A DNA stretch of 64,000 nt from Niabella ginsenosidivorans (GTDB taxonomy: Bacteria; Bacteroidota; Bacteroidia; Chitinophagales; Chitinophagaceae), in contig NZ_CP015772.1 of assembly GCF_001654455.1 (NCBI RefSeq), forward strand, positions 1,736,001-1,800,000, in the 5' to 3' direction. The notes under the pieces were generated by a model that saw nothing but the letters and a program-made list of their open reading frames with translations, was not told the DNA's origin and searched no databases. Positions 54,486 through 64,000 of this stretch are shown in pieces; position 1 is the first letter of the stretch; the number at the start of each line of letters is the position of its first letter. A program made the position numbers and the translations under genes.

Positions 54486-56225
54486 ATGAAAAAGAGTTCT
54501 GTAAAATATATAATCAATACCGCTTTGATCTCCCTGTTGATAGTTAGCGGTTGTACAAAACTGGATGAGCATGTTTATGATAAGGTGGATGTGTCACAAT
54601 TCCTTACCCGCCGCGATGATGTGATCAGGGATTTTTTACGGCCATTTGAACATGCCTACTGGAGCATCCAGGGAAATGACATTTATGCTGTAGGAGAAAA
54701 CAGCACGGATGAGATAGGTACTTTTAACCGCCAGGGCGACTGGCAGGATGGAGGCTATTACCAGCGTATGCATTATCATACCTGGACCACGCAGGATGGT
54801 TTTACCAGCGGTGCCTGGACAGCCTTTTACCAGGGCATTGTGCTGGCAACCAATTCGCTGCAGGATATGGAAGGAATTACTGATCCGGATAAACTGAACG
54901 TAACAGCTACCGAACTGGCCGACTTTAAAGCAGAGCTCAGAACGCTGAGGGCCTGGTTCTATTTAAGGGCATTTGATTTTTACCGCAATATTGAAATTGT
55001 ACCTGATGTAAAGCACACCACCACCGGTAATCCGCAGTCTCCCCCGGAAGAAACCTTCAAATACATAGAATCAGAACTGAAAGCAGCAATCCCGGATCTG
55101 CCCAAACGTGAAGCACTGGGCGATGACGGCATTGGCCGCTGGACGCAGGCAGGGGCCGCGGCATTGCTGGTACGCCTGTACCTCAATGCCAAAGTGTACA
55201 TCAACCAGGACCGGTTTAGTGATTGTGCCACGGTATGCCAGGACATTATAAATGGTAAATATGGCAATTATCAGCTGGATACCCGCTGGGATGCGCCGTT
55301 TGATTATACCAACAGTACGGTGAATTCGGAAACCATCTATGGTTTTCCCAGCAGCCTGGCACGCACGCACTGGCAATATGATGGCGGCATGTACTTTTGG
55401 GCAATGACCTATGATGCGGCGCCATTGTATTGCGGCTTTACAGACTTCGGCCAGGCGAACCCCAGATTTGCGCTGCAGCCGGGCAGGGATGTGGACAGTG
55501 TTGAATACAGTTTTCAACTGGGCAAGCCTTTTGTTAAGTTCCAGCACTACCCGGATGACTACAGGCTGAAGCTTTACAAAAACCTGGGCAACAGTAAACG
55601 GGAAGGCATGTTCCTGTATGGCTACCTGCCTTACCAGCATGTGGTGAACGGTAAAACGGTCACTGATACTGTTCGTGGCAATAAGGGCTCCTATCCACTG
55701 TTCATCCGGGATCAGGTAGGGTGGTTTCTTGATGCAAAACCCGGGCAGCGGATTGCTGATAAAGAATCCAATATGAATCATGCTGATCATAACTCCGGTG
55801 TCTTTTTCCTCAAATACCCTTTATACCCAACGCCGGATCCGAACCGCATCACATCGGCTTATGCCGAGATCCGTTTGTCAGAGATCTATTATTCCCTGGC
55901 GGAATGTAAATACAGGGCAGGGGATAAAGCAGGTGCGGCAACGTTATTGAATGCCGTGCGTGCACGGAACTATCCTGCCGGCTCCCCCAGCCTCTATAAA
56001 GCCGGTGGCAGCCAGCTCAACGACCAGGAAATGCTGGATGAATGGGGCCGCGAGTTTTTAGGGGAGAACCGCCGCCGTACGGATCTGATCCGCTGGGGGC
56101 TGTTTAACAGCGGTACCTGGTGGGATAAAAAGCCCGATGCTGATAATCATACAGCCATATTCCCGATAGGCCGTGATATTATGGGCGCGAACCCGCAGTT
56201 TGTACAAAACCCTGGGTATAATTGA
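54486..56225 (+). CDS. SusD/RagB-family lipoprotein of the PUL
   Basis: A 579-residue lipoprotein with lipobox VSGC (mature Cys at about residue 22). SusD signatures include RTLRAWFYLRAFDFYRNIEI, AEIRLSEIYYSLAECKYRAG and the C-terminal EFLGENRRRTDLIRWGLFNS ... AIFPIGRDIMGANPQFVQNP. It binds glycan at the surface together with SusC, encoded immediately upstream. GH31 starts 83 bp downstream. Confidence 0.95.
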   Translation: MKKSSVKYIINTALISLLIVSGCTKLDEHVYDKVDVSQFLTRRDDVIRDFLRPFEHAYWSIQGNDIYAVGENSTDEIGTFNRQGDWQDGGYYQRMHYHTWTTQDGFTSGAWTAFYQGIVLATNSLQDMEGITDPDKLNVTATELADFKAELRTLRAWFYLRAFDFYRNIEIVPDVKHTTTGNPQSPPEETFKYIESELKAAIPDLPKREALGDDGIGRWTQAGAAALLVRLYLNAKVYINQDRFSDCATVCQDIINGKYGNYQLDTRWDAPFDYTNSTVNSETIYGFPSSLARTHWQYDGGMYFWAMTYDAAPLYCGFTDFGQANPRFALQPGRDVDSVEYSFQLGKPFVKFQHYPDDYRLKLYKNLGNSKREGMFLYGYLPYQHVVNGKTVTDTVRGNKGSYPLFIRDQVGWFLDAKPGQRIADKESNMNHADHNSGVFFLKYPLYPTPDPNRITSAYAEIRLSEIYYSLAECKYRAGDKAGAATLLNAVRARNYPAGSPSLYKAGGSQLNDQEMLDEWGREFLGENRRRTDLIRWGLFNSGTWWDKKPDADNHTAIFPIGRDIMGANPQFVQNPGYN

Positions 56226-56307
56226 TAACAACACCTGTCGCTTCAAAATCATCTGCACGGGCGGCAGGTCTGATATTCCCTGGACATTTATTAATTGCCA
56301 GTATTCC

Positions 56308-58485
56308 ATGAACCTGTTGCTAAAATGTTTCTTGCTGATCATTGCTGTGCTCTCCCGGCCGGCATCCTATGCACAGCAGGTCCCGGTTCAACGGTCGGGT
56401 CTTGTTGGCAATTCCATCGCAGTATTCATCCCCACAGGGTTTGATTCCTCCCAAACGCCATCATTAATGCTGCAAGGTCATCCTTCTATACGGGGTGCGG
56501 TACCGGCCAGATGGAGCATCATCCCTGAATTTTTCCTAACGGGCGGCAGGGCCGGCGCGCGTGTCCGTTTAAAAGGCGACATCAGTCTGTATGGCGGGGG
56601 CGAAGTGACCGGTCCGTTGTTACGAAACGGCCAGACCATCAAACTCTGGAACACAGATAACGGCGCTTACGGCACAGACAGCGGCAGGCGGCTTTACCAA
56701 ACCCACCCCTGGGTGCTGGGTGTGCGGGAAGACGGCACTGCCTTCGGAATACTTTTTGACAGTCCCTGGAAAGCAGAGCTGACCACCAGTCCGGATAAGG
56801 TCGAATTCAATACGGAGGGAGCCCTGTTCCGTGTTTTTGTGATCGACCGGAGATCACCGCAGCAGGTGCTCGAAGGGCTGGCAGAACTGACCGGCACCAT
56901 TGAAATGCCGCCGCGGTGGGCTTTAGGTTACCACCAGTGCAGGTTCTCGTATGCGCCGGAACGGCGCGTAAAGGAAATTGCCGATACTTTCCGGCAAAAA
57001 AAGATCCCCTGCGATGCCATCTGGATGGATATTGATTATATGGAAGGTTACCGGGTATTCACCTTCAACAAAACAGGTTTTCCGGACCCGAAACGGCTAA
57101 ATGATTACCTGCACGCAAAAGGATTTCATTCCGTCTTTATGATCGATCCGGGTGTTAAGGCAGACAGCACCTACTTTGTTTACCAATCAGGCACGGCAAA
57201 GGATGTTTGGGTGAAAGACACTGCCGGAAAGGAATACCACGGGAAAGTGTGGCCGGGAGATTGTACTTTTCCGGATTTTACCATGCCCCGCACCCGGCAG
57301 TGGTGGGCTGGCCTCTACAGGGGCTTCCTTGCAAACGGTATGGATGGCATCTGGAATGATATGAACGAACCCGCCGTTAATGATAACGAACTACCCCCAA
57401 ACCTGCGGTTGGGCACTATGCCTTATAACACTCCTCACCGTGGTGGAGGCAGCCTGCCGGCAGGGCCGCACCTCTTATACCATAATGCTTACGGCAGACT
57501 GATGGTGCAGGCGACCCGGCAGGGTGTGATGGCCGCCCGGCCTGGCAAGCGGCCTTTTATTCTGACACGTGCTAATTTGCTGGGCGGGCAGCGCTATGCT
57601 GCTACATGGACGGGCGATAACCTGGCAGACGAAAAATTCATGAAGGTTTCCGTGCCCATGTCGCTTACGCTTGGCTTATCCGGCCAGCCTTTCAGTGGCC
57701 CGGATATTGGCGGTTTTCTGGGCAATACTACGCCCGGGCTGTGGGCCAGATGGCTGGGCTTTGGCGTTTTCCTGCCTTTTGCAAGGGGGCATGCCTGTGC
57801 CGGAACCAATAATAAAGAGCCCTGGGCATTTGGGGCAGATATTGAAAAAACATCGAAGATCGCCATTGAGCGGCGGTATCGCTTACTGCCCTATCTCTAT
57901 ACCCTGTTTTACAAGGCGCATAAAACAGGCTTGCCATTAATGTGCCCCGTATTCTTTGATGATCCGAAGAACCTGAGACTAAGGGCAGAGGATCAGGTTT
58001 TTCTGCTTGGAAAAGATTTGCTGGTGGTGCCTTCATTTGCCAGGGACCCCGAGCTGCCAGAAGGTATCTGGGCGCCTTTAAGCCTCGTCAACGGGGATCA
58101 GTCAGATTCCTCTCAGGCGAAACTGTTCATTAAAGGCGGCAGTATTATTCCTGCAGGGAAAATTATCCAGCATACCGGCGAACGGTCAATAGACGAGCTG
58201 ACGTTATTTATATGTCCTGACAGCAAAGGCCGGGCCAGTGGTGTGCTCTACTGGGATGCCGGTGAGGGTTGGGGTTTTAAGAATGGGGATTATTGTCTGC
58301 TCAGGTTTCAGGCAACGGAAAAAAGGGGCTGTATTCAAATTCATCTGGCTTCCCGGCAGGGGCGTTACAACATTAACAAGGACATCCGCCAGGTAAAAGC
58401 AGTAGTTGTTAAAAAAGGGCGCACCTGTTCAGGGCTGATAAATTTAGAAAACGGCCTGTTAAGAACAGATTGTTCACCGGAATAA
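56308..58485 (+). CDS. GH31 alpha-glucosidase-like glycoside hydrolase
   Basis: A 725-residue secreted enzyme starting MNLLLKCFLLIIAVLSRPAS; the open frame upstream overlaps SusD and is not signal-like. N-terminal beta-sandwich, then the GH31 barrel with the nucleophile in GMDGIWNDMNEPAVN and acid/base in YAATWTGDNLADE. AIWMDIDYMEGYRVFTF and FLPFARGHACAGTNN are family signatures. It removes alpha-linked sugars; alpha-glucosidase, alpha-xylosidase and related activities share the fold, so the precise substrate is open. Third gene of the PUL. Confidence 0.93.
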   Translation: MNLLLKCFLLIIAVLSRPASYAQQVPVQRSGLVGNSIAVFIPTGFDSSQTPSLMLQGHPSIRGAVPARWSIIPEFFLTGGRAGARVRLKGDISLYGGGEVTGPLLRNGQTIKLWNTDNGAYGTDSGRRLYQTHPWVLGVREDGTAFGILFDSPWKAELTTSPDKVEFNTEGALFRVFVIDRRSPQQVLEGLAELTGTIEMPPRWALGYHQCRFSYAPERRVKEIADTFRQKKIPCDAIWMDIDYMEGYRVFTFNKTGFPDPKRLNDYLHAKGFHSVFMIDPGVKADSTYFVYQSGTAKDVWVKDTAGKEYHGKVWPGDCTFPDFTMPRTRQWWAGLYRGFLANGMDGIWNDMNEPAVNDNELPPNLRLGTMPYNTPHRGGGSLPAGPHLLYHNAYGRLMVQATRQGVMAARPGKRPFILTRANLLGGQRYAATWTGDNLADEKFMKVSVPMSLTLGLSGQPFSGPDIGGFLGNTTPGLWARWLGFGVFLPFARGHACAGTNNKEPWAFGADIEKTSKIAIERRYRLLPYLYTLFYKAHKTGLPLMCPVFFDDPKNLRLRAEDQVFLLGKDLLVVPSFARDPELPEGIWAPLSLVNGDQSDSSQAKLFIKGGSIIPAGKIIQHTGERSIDELTLFICPDSKGRASGVLYWDAGEGWGFKNGDYCLLRFQATEKRGCIQIHLASRQGRYNINKDIRQVKAVVVKKGRTCSGLINLENGLLRTDCSPE

Positions 58486-58933
58486 TGGTTCATCGTTCGG
58501 CAGTCTCACTGCAAAAGGCTGTTAATGACAAGTATATTATTGTTTTGAAAGCCAATAATATACAAGACCGTCATATCGTAGCGCAGCGTAGTGGAGAAAT
58601 CTCTACAGAGTTATAGACCCCCGGTTTCTCCCGCGATAGCGGGATGCGCCCGGGATAACGATTGAAAAACTTGTCATCCGAATGAACTTAAATGCAATGT
58701 TTTTAAGAGTGCCGCCGGGTGACCGTGTTCTTTTAATGTTCAAATGATATTAAAAGAATGTGTCATTTTAAAGAACTTAACCGCTCTATTATTGAAACTG
58801 CTGACAGTACTTTTTGATCAGCCCAATGATTTCTATTGATGCCTTCAGCCCTGAAAACGGATCGCCTGTATCATTCAGGATTTTTTAGTATTTTTAATTG
58901 TCATTTCGTCAATTATTATTAAATGTTTGTCAT
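58486..58933. other. Gap between GH31 and GH51 holding a repeat element
   Basis: About 450 bp. The first part holds a repeat at 58566-58660 (listed separately); the rest is AT-rich with no gene recognised and presumably carries the GH51 promoter. Confidence 0.4.
58566..58660. repeat. REP/MITE-like palindromic repeat
   Basis: The stretch GCGCAGCGTAGTGGAGAAAT with CTCTACAGAGTTATAGA, followed by a second arm GGTTTCTCCCGCGATAGCGG, resembles a family of short palindromic repeats found in Bacteroidota intergenic regions (GAAGCGGAGCGCAGTGGAG-type). The element is diverged and its second arm is mostly replaced; a small hairpin TCCCGC-GATA-GCGGGA lies at 58629-58644. Confidence 0.5.
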
Positions 58934-60478
58934 ATGAAAAAAGGGCTTTTCCTGTTTTTATCCGGTATGCTTTTTTTAATGAGCTTTGGTCAGCAACAGG
59001 CTGTGCTGACCATTGATGCTGCTGCTCCCAAAACAACGATCAGCCGGCATATTTATGGCCAGTTCTCAGAGCACCTGGGGCACTGCATTTATGACGGGTA
59101 CTGGGTGGATGAAAAAATGAATGTTCCTAAAAAAGACCGTATACGGCTGGATGTGGTGGCCGCTTTGAAGAAGATCCATATTCCCAACCTCCGGTGGCCC
59201 GGTGGCTGCTTTGCAGATGAATATCACTGGCGCGACGGGATTGGTGAAAGAAGCAGGCGCCCGAAAATGATCAATACGCATTGGGGCGGAGTTACAGAAG
59301 ACAACAGTTTTGGCACTCATGAGTTCCTGGAACTATGCGAACTGCTGGACGCGGAGCCTTATATTGCAGGGAACATGGGCAGCGGCACCGTTGAGGAAAT
59401 GTCGCGCTGGGTGGAATACCTGAATGCAGACGGAGATAGCCCGATGACCCGGCTGCGTAAGGCCAATGGCCGGGACCAGCCCTGGAAAGTGCCGTTCTGG
59501 GGAGTAGGCAATGAAAGCTGGGGCTGTGGCGGCAACATGACGCCGGAATACTATGCCAGTGAATTTCGCAGGTATGCCACTTTTGCAAGGAACTATCCCG
59601 GTGCTCCTCTAAAGAAAATTGCCAGCGGCGCCAATGCAGATGATTATAACTGGACGGAGGTTTGCATGAAAAATATTCCGCAGCACATGATGTGGGGATT
59701 GAGCTTACATTATTATACGGTACCAACGGGTAACTGGGGCAGGAAAGGTTCAGCAACTTCCTTTAATGAAACTGAATATTTTAAGACCATGCAGCGTTGC
59801 CTGCATATGGAAGAGCTGGTGGCCAAACATTCCGCTATTATGGATCGGTATGATCCTGAAAAGAAGGTTGCGCTGGTGGTGGATGAATGGGGCATATGGA
59901 CAGATCCGGAGCCTGGTACGAATCCGGGCTTTCTGTACCAGCAGAATAGCTTAAGAGATGCATTGATCGCGGGCACTACATTGAATATTTTTAATAACCA
60001 TGCTGACCGGGTACGGATGGCGAACCTTGCCCAAACAGTAAATGTGCTGCAGGCACTGATCCTTACAAAGGGCACGGAAATGCTGCTGACGCCTACCTAT
60101 TATGTGTTTGATCTTTTTAAGGAGCATATGGATGCAAAACTGCTGCCCATTCAGCTTGCTGCGCCCGGTTATAATAAGGACGGCGCAACCATACCGGCAG
60201 TGAATGCATCGGCCTCTGTTGATTCCAACGGGAGGGTACATATTACATTGGTAAATCTTGATGCAGACAATGCCATTACCGTGCAAACAACACTAAAGGG
60301 AAAGCCATTCAAAACGGTTAGCGGACGTATACTGACTTCCGGGAAGTTTACGGATATCAACACCTTTGAAAATAAAAATTTAGTAAAACCGGTCGCTTTT
60401 AACGGCTTTAAGCAAACGGGGGCTGTCCTGTCTGTTCAGCTTCCCAGGTTAAGCATTGTGAGCCTGACGCTGGAATAA
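58934..60478 (+). CDS. GH51 alpha-L-arabinofuranosidase
   Basis: A 514-residue secreted enzyme starting [20 protein letters not shown] at ATG 58934. The GH51 barrel has [33 protein letters not shown], the acid/base Glu in [20 protein letters not shown] and the nucleophile Glu in VDEWGIW. A C-terminal beta-sandwich (about 400-514) ends the protein. It releases arabinofuranose from arabinan, arabinoxylan or similar glycans. Last gene of the PUL on this strand; a terminator follows. Confidence 0.95.
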   Translation: MKKGLFLFLSGMLFLMSFGQQQAVLTIDAAAPKTTISRHIYGQFSEHLGHCIYDGYWVDEKMNVPKKDRIRLDVVAALKKIHIPNLRWPGGCFADEYHWRDGIGERSRRPKMINTHWGGVTEDNSFGTHEFLELCELLDAEPYIAGNMGSGTVEEMSRWVEYLNADGDSPMTRLRKANGRDQPWKVPFWGVGNESWGCGGNMTPEYYASEFRRYATFARNYPGAPLKKIASGANADDYNWTEVCMKNIPQHMMWGLSLHYYTVPTGNWGRKGSATSFNETEYFKTMQRCLHMEELVAKHSAIMDRYDPEKKVALVVDEWGIWTDPEPGTNPGFLYQQNSLRDALIAGTTLNIFNNHADRVRMANLAQTVNVLQALILTKGTEMLLTPTYYVFDLFKEHMDAKLLPIQLAAPGYNKDGATIPAVNASASVDSNGRVHITLVNLDADNAITVQTTLKGKPFKTVSGRILTSGKFTDINTFENKNLVKPVAFNGFKQTGAVLSVQLPRLSIVSLTLE

Positions 60479-60488
60479 AAGAATAAAG

Positions 60489-60522
60489 AAAAGCCCCCGG
60501 TAGTACAGCGGGGGCTTTATTC
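60489..60522. terminator. Shared bidirectional terminator of GH51 and NagB
   Basis: An 8-bp perfect stem (AAGCCCCC / GGGGGCTT, arms 60491-60498 and 60510-60517) with an 11-nt loop lies between the converging stop codons. T-rich sequence follows on both strands. Confidence 0.85.
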
Positions 60523-60543
60523 ATAACTAAATATATTCGCCTG

Positions 60544-62475
60544 CTAATAATGCCAGCGTACAAAGGCTTCCATTGCCGCATAGTGGGTCAGCCCCAGATC
60601 TGCATAGATGGCTGCGGTATTGGCATTCCGTTCTTCGGCTCTTTGCCAGAACTCACGGTTATCTGATCCCTGGAAAGGCACCATATCTTTTTGCGACTGG
60701 TGAATGAAAATACCAAAACGTTTTTTTAACACCTGCTCCGGGCTCATGGGGATGGCCATTTCAATTTCCTCAATATTCCATTCCTGCCAGGCGCCTTTAT
60801 ACAGCCACAGCCAGCAGTCCTTTACCCATTCATCGCCAGCAGCCTTGATCCGTTGCAACGCTGTTAATACAGCGTTGAAGCAAACAAGGTGCGTACCATG
60901 CGGGTCTGCAAAATCTCCTGCGCAAAACACCTGGTGCGGTTTGATCCTGCGCAGCAGCTCCATGGTAATCTTAATGTCTTTTTCCCCAAGGGGTTTCTTT
61001 TCGATGGTGCCGGTTTCGTAAAACGGCAGGTTCATGAAATGGATATTGCTATCCGGAATGCCCACATAACGGCAGGTAGCGCTGGCTTCGCCGCGGCGGA
61101 TCAGCCCTTTGATCTCTCGGATGGTGGGGGTGTCTACCTGGTTGGGCTTTTTGCCTGCAACATATTTGCGTGTTTGGGCCAGTATTTTTTCCGGCTTGTC
61201 TGAACCGATTTTTGCAATCTCGTTAAAACCCACGGCAAAATCAAGAAAGCGGGTTACAAACTCGTCAGTAACCGCAATATTCCCGGAGGTCTGATAGCCT
61301 ACATGCACATCATGGCCCTGGTCGTGCAGGCGCTGGAACGTGCCGCCCATGCTGATGATATCATCATCCGGGTGAGGAGAGAAGATCAGCACGCGCTTGG
61401 GATAAGGCTCAGAGCGTTCCGGGTGCGCCGGAATCACCGCGTTGGGTTTGCCGCCGGGCCACCCTGTAATGCTGTCGCGCAGCATATAATATACTTCCAG
61501 GTTAATTTCGTAAGCATTGCCTTTTTCAACCAGCAGGTCACTCAGTCCATATTCATTGTAATCTTCATTGGTAAGGGAAAGCACCGGTTTTTTCAGTCCC
61601 AACGCCATGTTTACGACCGCCTTTTTGATCAGTTTTGGTGTCCATTCCACATCTCCTGTCAGCCAGGGAGATTTCAGCCGGGTTAATTCAGATGCAGCCA
61701 GTTCGTCAACAACAAATTGCACATCAGGATGGCTTTGCAATAACGATGCAGGAACCAACTCTGTTTCATCATCTTCCACAGCGGCTTTTACCGCTTTTGC
61801 CTTGGCCACGCCCCAGGCCATTAAAATGATCTTTCTGGATTTTAAAATGGTACTGATGCCCATGGTAATGGCCATCCTGGGCACATCGGAAATAGTGGCA
61901 AATTCAAAGGAATTAGCCAAACGCGTGGAATGATCCAGATTGATCAGTCTTGTTCTGGAATGGACTGCTGAACCGGGCTCGTTAAAGCCGATATGACCGT
62001 TATTACCGATGCCAAGGATCTGGAGGTCAATGCCGCCTTCCTTTTCGATCTCTTTTTCGTATTCCGCACAGGCGGCCTTAACGGCTTCTTTGCTCACCTC
62101 TCCGCTGGGTATGTGAATGTTCTTCGGATGGATGTCTACATGCGCAAAAAGATGGGTGTGCATAAAGCGATAGTAGCTTTGGATTGCATCACGGCTGATG
62201 GGATAATATTCATCCAGATTGAAAGTAACCACATTTTTAAAGCTGAGCTTTTCCTCTTTATGCATGCGCACCAGCTCTGCATATACGGTTTTAGGGCTGG
62301 ACCCTGTTGCAAGCCCCAGCACGCATTTCTGTTTTGCTTTTTGTTTGGCACGGATCAGCTCTGCGATCTGTCTGGCAATGGCAATAGAACCATCATTGGA
62401 ATTTTCGTAAATCTTTACATCTATCTTTTCTAATGAATCCAGGTAATTTTGCTGAGCAGTTTGAGATTTAGGCAT
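60544..62475 (-). CDS. nagB: Glucosamine-6-phosphate deaminase fused to an LmbE/PIG-L-like domain
   Basis: A 643-residue fusion typical of Bacteroidota NagB. The N-terminal NagB domain (about 18-280) has LGLATGSSPKTVYAEL, FNLDEYYPI, GIGNNGHIGFNEPGS and a catalytic Asp/His region. The C-terminal LmbE-like domain (about 370-620) has ILIFSPHPDDDIISMGGTFQ and DFADPHGTHLVCFNAV, the zinc-binding AHPDD/H-type motif. NagB converts GlcN-6-P to fructose-6-P and ammonia; the role of the second domain is unclear. The next gene upstream, GH20, would release GlcNAc. Confidence 0.94.
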   Translation of the reverse strand: MPKSQTAQQNYLDSLEKIDVKIYENSNDGSIAIARQIAELIRAKQKAKQKCVLGLATGSSPKTVYAELVRMHKEEKLSFKNVVTFNLDEYYPISRDAIQSYYRFMHTHLFAHVDIHPKNIHIPSGEVSKEAVKAACAEYEKEIEKEGGIDLQILGIGNNGHIGFNEPGSAVHSRTRLINLDHSTRLANSFEFATISDVPRMAITMGISTILKSRKIILMAWGVAKAKAVKAAVEDDETELVPASLLQSHPDVQFVVDELAASELTRLKSPWLTGDVEWTPKLIKKAVVNMALGLKKPVLSLTNEDYNEYGLSDLLVEKGNAYEINLEVYYMLRDSITGWPGGKPNAVIPAHPERSEPYPKRVLIFSPHPDDDIISMGGTFQRLHDQGHDVHVGYQTSGNIAVTDEFVTRFLDFAVGFNEIAKIGSDKPEKILAQTRKYVAGKKPNQVDTPTIREIKGLIRRGEASATCRYVGIPDSNIHFMNLPFYETGTIEKKPLGEKDIKITMELLRRIKPHQVFCAGDFADPHGTHLVCFNAVLTALQRIKAAGDEWVKDCWLWLYKGAWQEWNIEEIEMAIPMSPEQVLKKRFGIFIHQSQKDMVPFQGSDNREFWQRAEERNANTAAIYADLGLTHYAAMEAFVRWHY

Positions 62476-62505
62476 TTTATTCTGTTTTATAATTATATGG
62501 ATGCT

Positions 62506-64000
62506 TTATTTTTTGCCGTAATAATTAGCGTTCCAAAGGTCGTAACGTTTCTTCTGAGTTTCCAGGCGTTTATTGAAATCGTCAAAGTTCCGTTCCGGCT
62601 TGGGCGTCCATAATGCTTCAGCCAGGGCCGACATCCGGGGGAAGATCATATATTCTACTTTTTTAGGATTGCCGATATACTCCGTCCATAAATTTGCCTG
62701 TCCCCCCCAGATCAGTTTCTTTTCATCATCATTCAGGGAAGGAGGTATAATTTCCCAGTTATATACCTTTTCAACAGGCAGATGGCTCTTATTATGAGTA
62801 ATTGTTACCGAGTCTTCATTTGGGGCCTGCTGGTAATCAAAGTAAACATAATTATTGGGGGTCATAATTACCTGGTGCTTTTGTTGTGCTGCTTCAATGC
62901 CCCCCTTTTCACCCCGCCAGCTCATCACAGTGGCGTTAGGTGCAAGGCCACCTTCAAGGATCTCATCCCAGCCAATGATATTTTTCCCTTTTGAGTTAAT
63001 GAACTTTTCCATCCGGTGAACGAAATAGCTTTGCAGCTCATGTTCGTCTTTCAGGTTATTGTCCTTTATTCTTTTCTGGCAAACGGGGCATCTTTTCCAG
63101 TTCTCCTTAGGGCATTCATCGCCCCCGATGTGTACATATTTGGAAGGGAACAGGGGCAACACCTCGCTCAATACGTCTTCCAGGAACCGGAAAGTGCTTT
63201 CTTTTCCTGCGCAAAATACATCCGGGAAGACTCCCCAGGTTTGCTGTACCTGCTTGCCGGTTTGAGGTCCGCTCCAGGTAGTACCTTTGGGCGCTTTTGT
63301 TGACTCGTCCGGAAAACAGCTCAGATAAGGATACGCGGCAATAGCAGCAGAGGCGTGGCCGGGCATTTCAATTTCCGGAATAACCGTAATATATCTTTTG
63401 GCGGCATATGCAACAATTTCCTTTACCTGCTCCTGGGTGTAAAATCCGCCATATTTCAGATTGTCATTTCCGGAACCGGGAAAATTGCCAATGATGGTAC
63501 CGTTGCGCCAGGCCCCGACAGCAGTCAGTTTCGGGTATTTTTTTATTTCGATTCTCCAACCCTGGTCATCCGTAAGATGCCAGTGGAAATAGTTCATTTT
63601 ATGTAAGGCAATATAGTCAATATATTTCTTTACAAATTCCACAGGAAAGAAATGACGGCACACATCCAGCATCATTCCCCTGTAGGCCATCGCCGGCGCA
63701 TCTGTAATGGAAACAGCAGGAACAGCAAGAGCGGCGGAGCGTTCCACAGGTAATAATTGTATTAAAGACTGAATGCCGTAAAAAGTACCAGCTTCCGAAT
63801 TTCCGGTTATGCTTATAGCATTGGGAGCTGATTCAAGGCTGTAACCCTCTCCGGAAGCCGGTTGGGTAGCCAGGATAATCCCTTTGGTTCCTTTGGCAAC
63901 TACGGGTAAAGTAAAACCATAATAGGATTTAAGGTAGCTGTTCAGCAGCGCTGCTACGTTTTTATCGGATTTGGCAACAGCAACGATAGGAGTGGAGGGA
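62506..64000 (-). CDS. GH20 beta-N-acetylhexosaminidase, 3' part
   Basis: The reverse frame is open from the right window edge to the TAA at 62506, about 498 residues; the start lies outside. The N-terminal GH20b-like domain has AVAKSDKNVAALLNSYLKSY and GTFYGIQSLIQLLP. The catalytic barrel has GMMLDVCRHFFPVEFVKKYI, YIDYIALHKMNYFHWHLTDD, VIPEIEMPGHASAAIAAYPY and HIGGDECPKENW (catalytic Asp-Glu pair). It releases terminal GlcNAc or GalNAc. It is 30 bp upstream of nagB, so both are likely one operon for amino-sugar use. Confidence 0.93.
   Translation of the reverse strand, partial: PSTPIVAVAKSDKNVAALLNSYLKSYYGFTLPVVAKGTKGIILATQPASGEGYSLESAPNAISITGNSEAGTFYGIQSLIQLLPVERSAALAVPAVSITDAPAMAYRGMMLDVCRHFFPVEFVKKYIDYIALHKMNYFHWHLTDDQGWRIEIKKYPKLTAVGAWRNGTIIGNFPGSGNDNLKYGGFYTQEQVKEIVAYAAKRYITVIPEIEMPGHASAAIAAYPYLSCFPDESTKAPKGTTWSGPQTGKQVQQTWGVFPDVFCAGKESTFRFLEDVLSEVLPLFPSKYVHIGGDECPKENWKRCPVCQKRIKDNNLKDEHELQSYFVHRMEKFINSKGKNIIGWDEILEGGLAPNATVMSWRGEKGGIEAAQQKHQVIMTPNNYVYFDYQQAPNEDSVTITHNKSHLPVEKVYNWEIIPPSLNDDEKKLIWGGQANLWTEYIGNPKKVEYMIFPRMSALAEALWTPKPERNFDDFNKRLETQKKRYDLWNANYYGKK

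Overview
The window looks like a chromosomal segment of a Bacteroidota bacterium, most likely family Chitinophagaceae (a Niabella-like genome is my best guess, not proven). The basis is two SusC/SusD pairs, a Bacteroidota-type promoter (TTTG ... TACATTTG) in front of a tRNA gene, few Shine-Dalgarno sites, a NagB-LmbE fusion, a DUF6377-type regulator and mid-40s GC. The sequence is mostly housekeeping and niche-adaptation genes. I see no intact prophage, insertion sequence or CRISPR array.

Layout. 1-4.1 kb: a LysR regulator (partial) divergent from a secreted flavin oxidase, then nhaA and a bestrophin-like channel. 4.3-8.3 kb: an octaheme cytochrome with HEAT/TPR repeats, endonuclease V and an aminoglycoside/hydroxyurea-type kinase. 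8.5-19.5 kb (minus strand): a complete Kdp potassium-uptake locus. In transcription order it is a sigma-54 activator, a terminator, a candidate sigma-54 promoter, a small hypothetical protein, a GNAT protein, two 26-residue membrane peptides (the second is kdpF), kdpA, kdpB, kdpC, a porin, a KdpD sensor half and a separate histidine kinase.

19.7-30.7 kb: a LacI regulator, a NahK-like sugar kinase, tRNA-Pro followed by gene scraps (integrase N-terminus, protease C-terminus, SDR C-terminus), a small membrane protein, a Tat-type metallophosphoesterase and a SusCD pair with a LacI-like operator. 31-49 kb: a stress island with three universal stress proteins, a decayed L,D-transpeptidase, a truncated Hsp20, a receiver-Crp fusion regulator, an HdeD-like protein, an alcohol dehydrogenase, a PAS histidine kinase, a triple-BON protein, a PEP-synthase homologue lacking its phosphocarrier histidine, an SDR and ComA. 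49.4-60.5 kb: a polysaccharide utilisation locus (DUF6377 regulator, SusCD, GH31, GH51). 60.5-64 kb: an amino-sugar pair, NagB-LmbE and GH20 hexosaminidase (cut by the window end).

The most notable points are the composition and punctuation of the kdp operon, including two peptides too short for ordinary gene calling; the His-to-Tyr change in the PEP-synthase homologue; the tRNA-Pro scar; the decayed transpeptidase; and several near-perfect palindromes in long intergenic gaps of the stress island.
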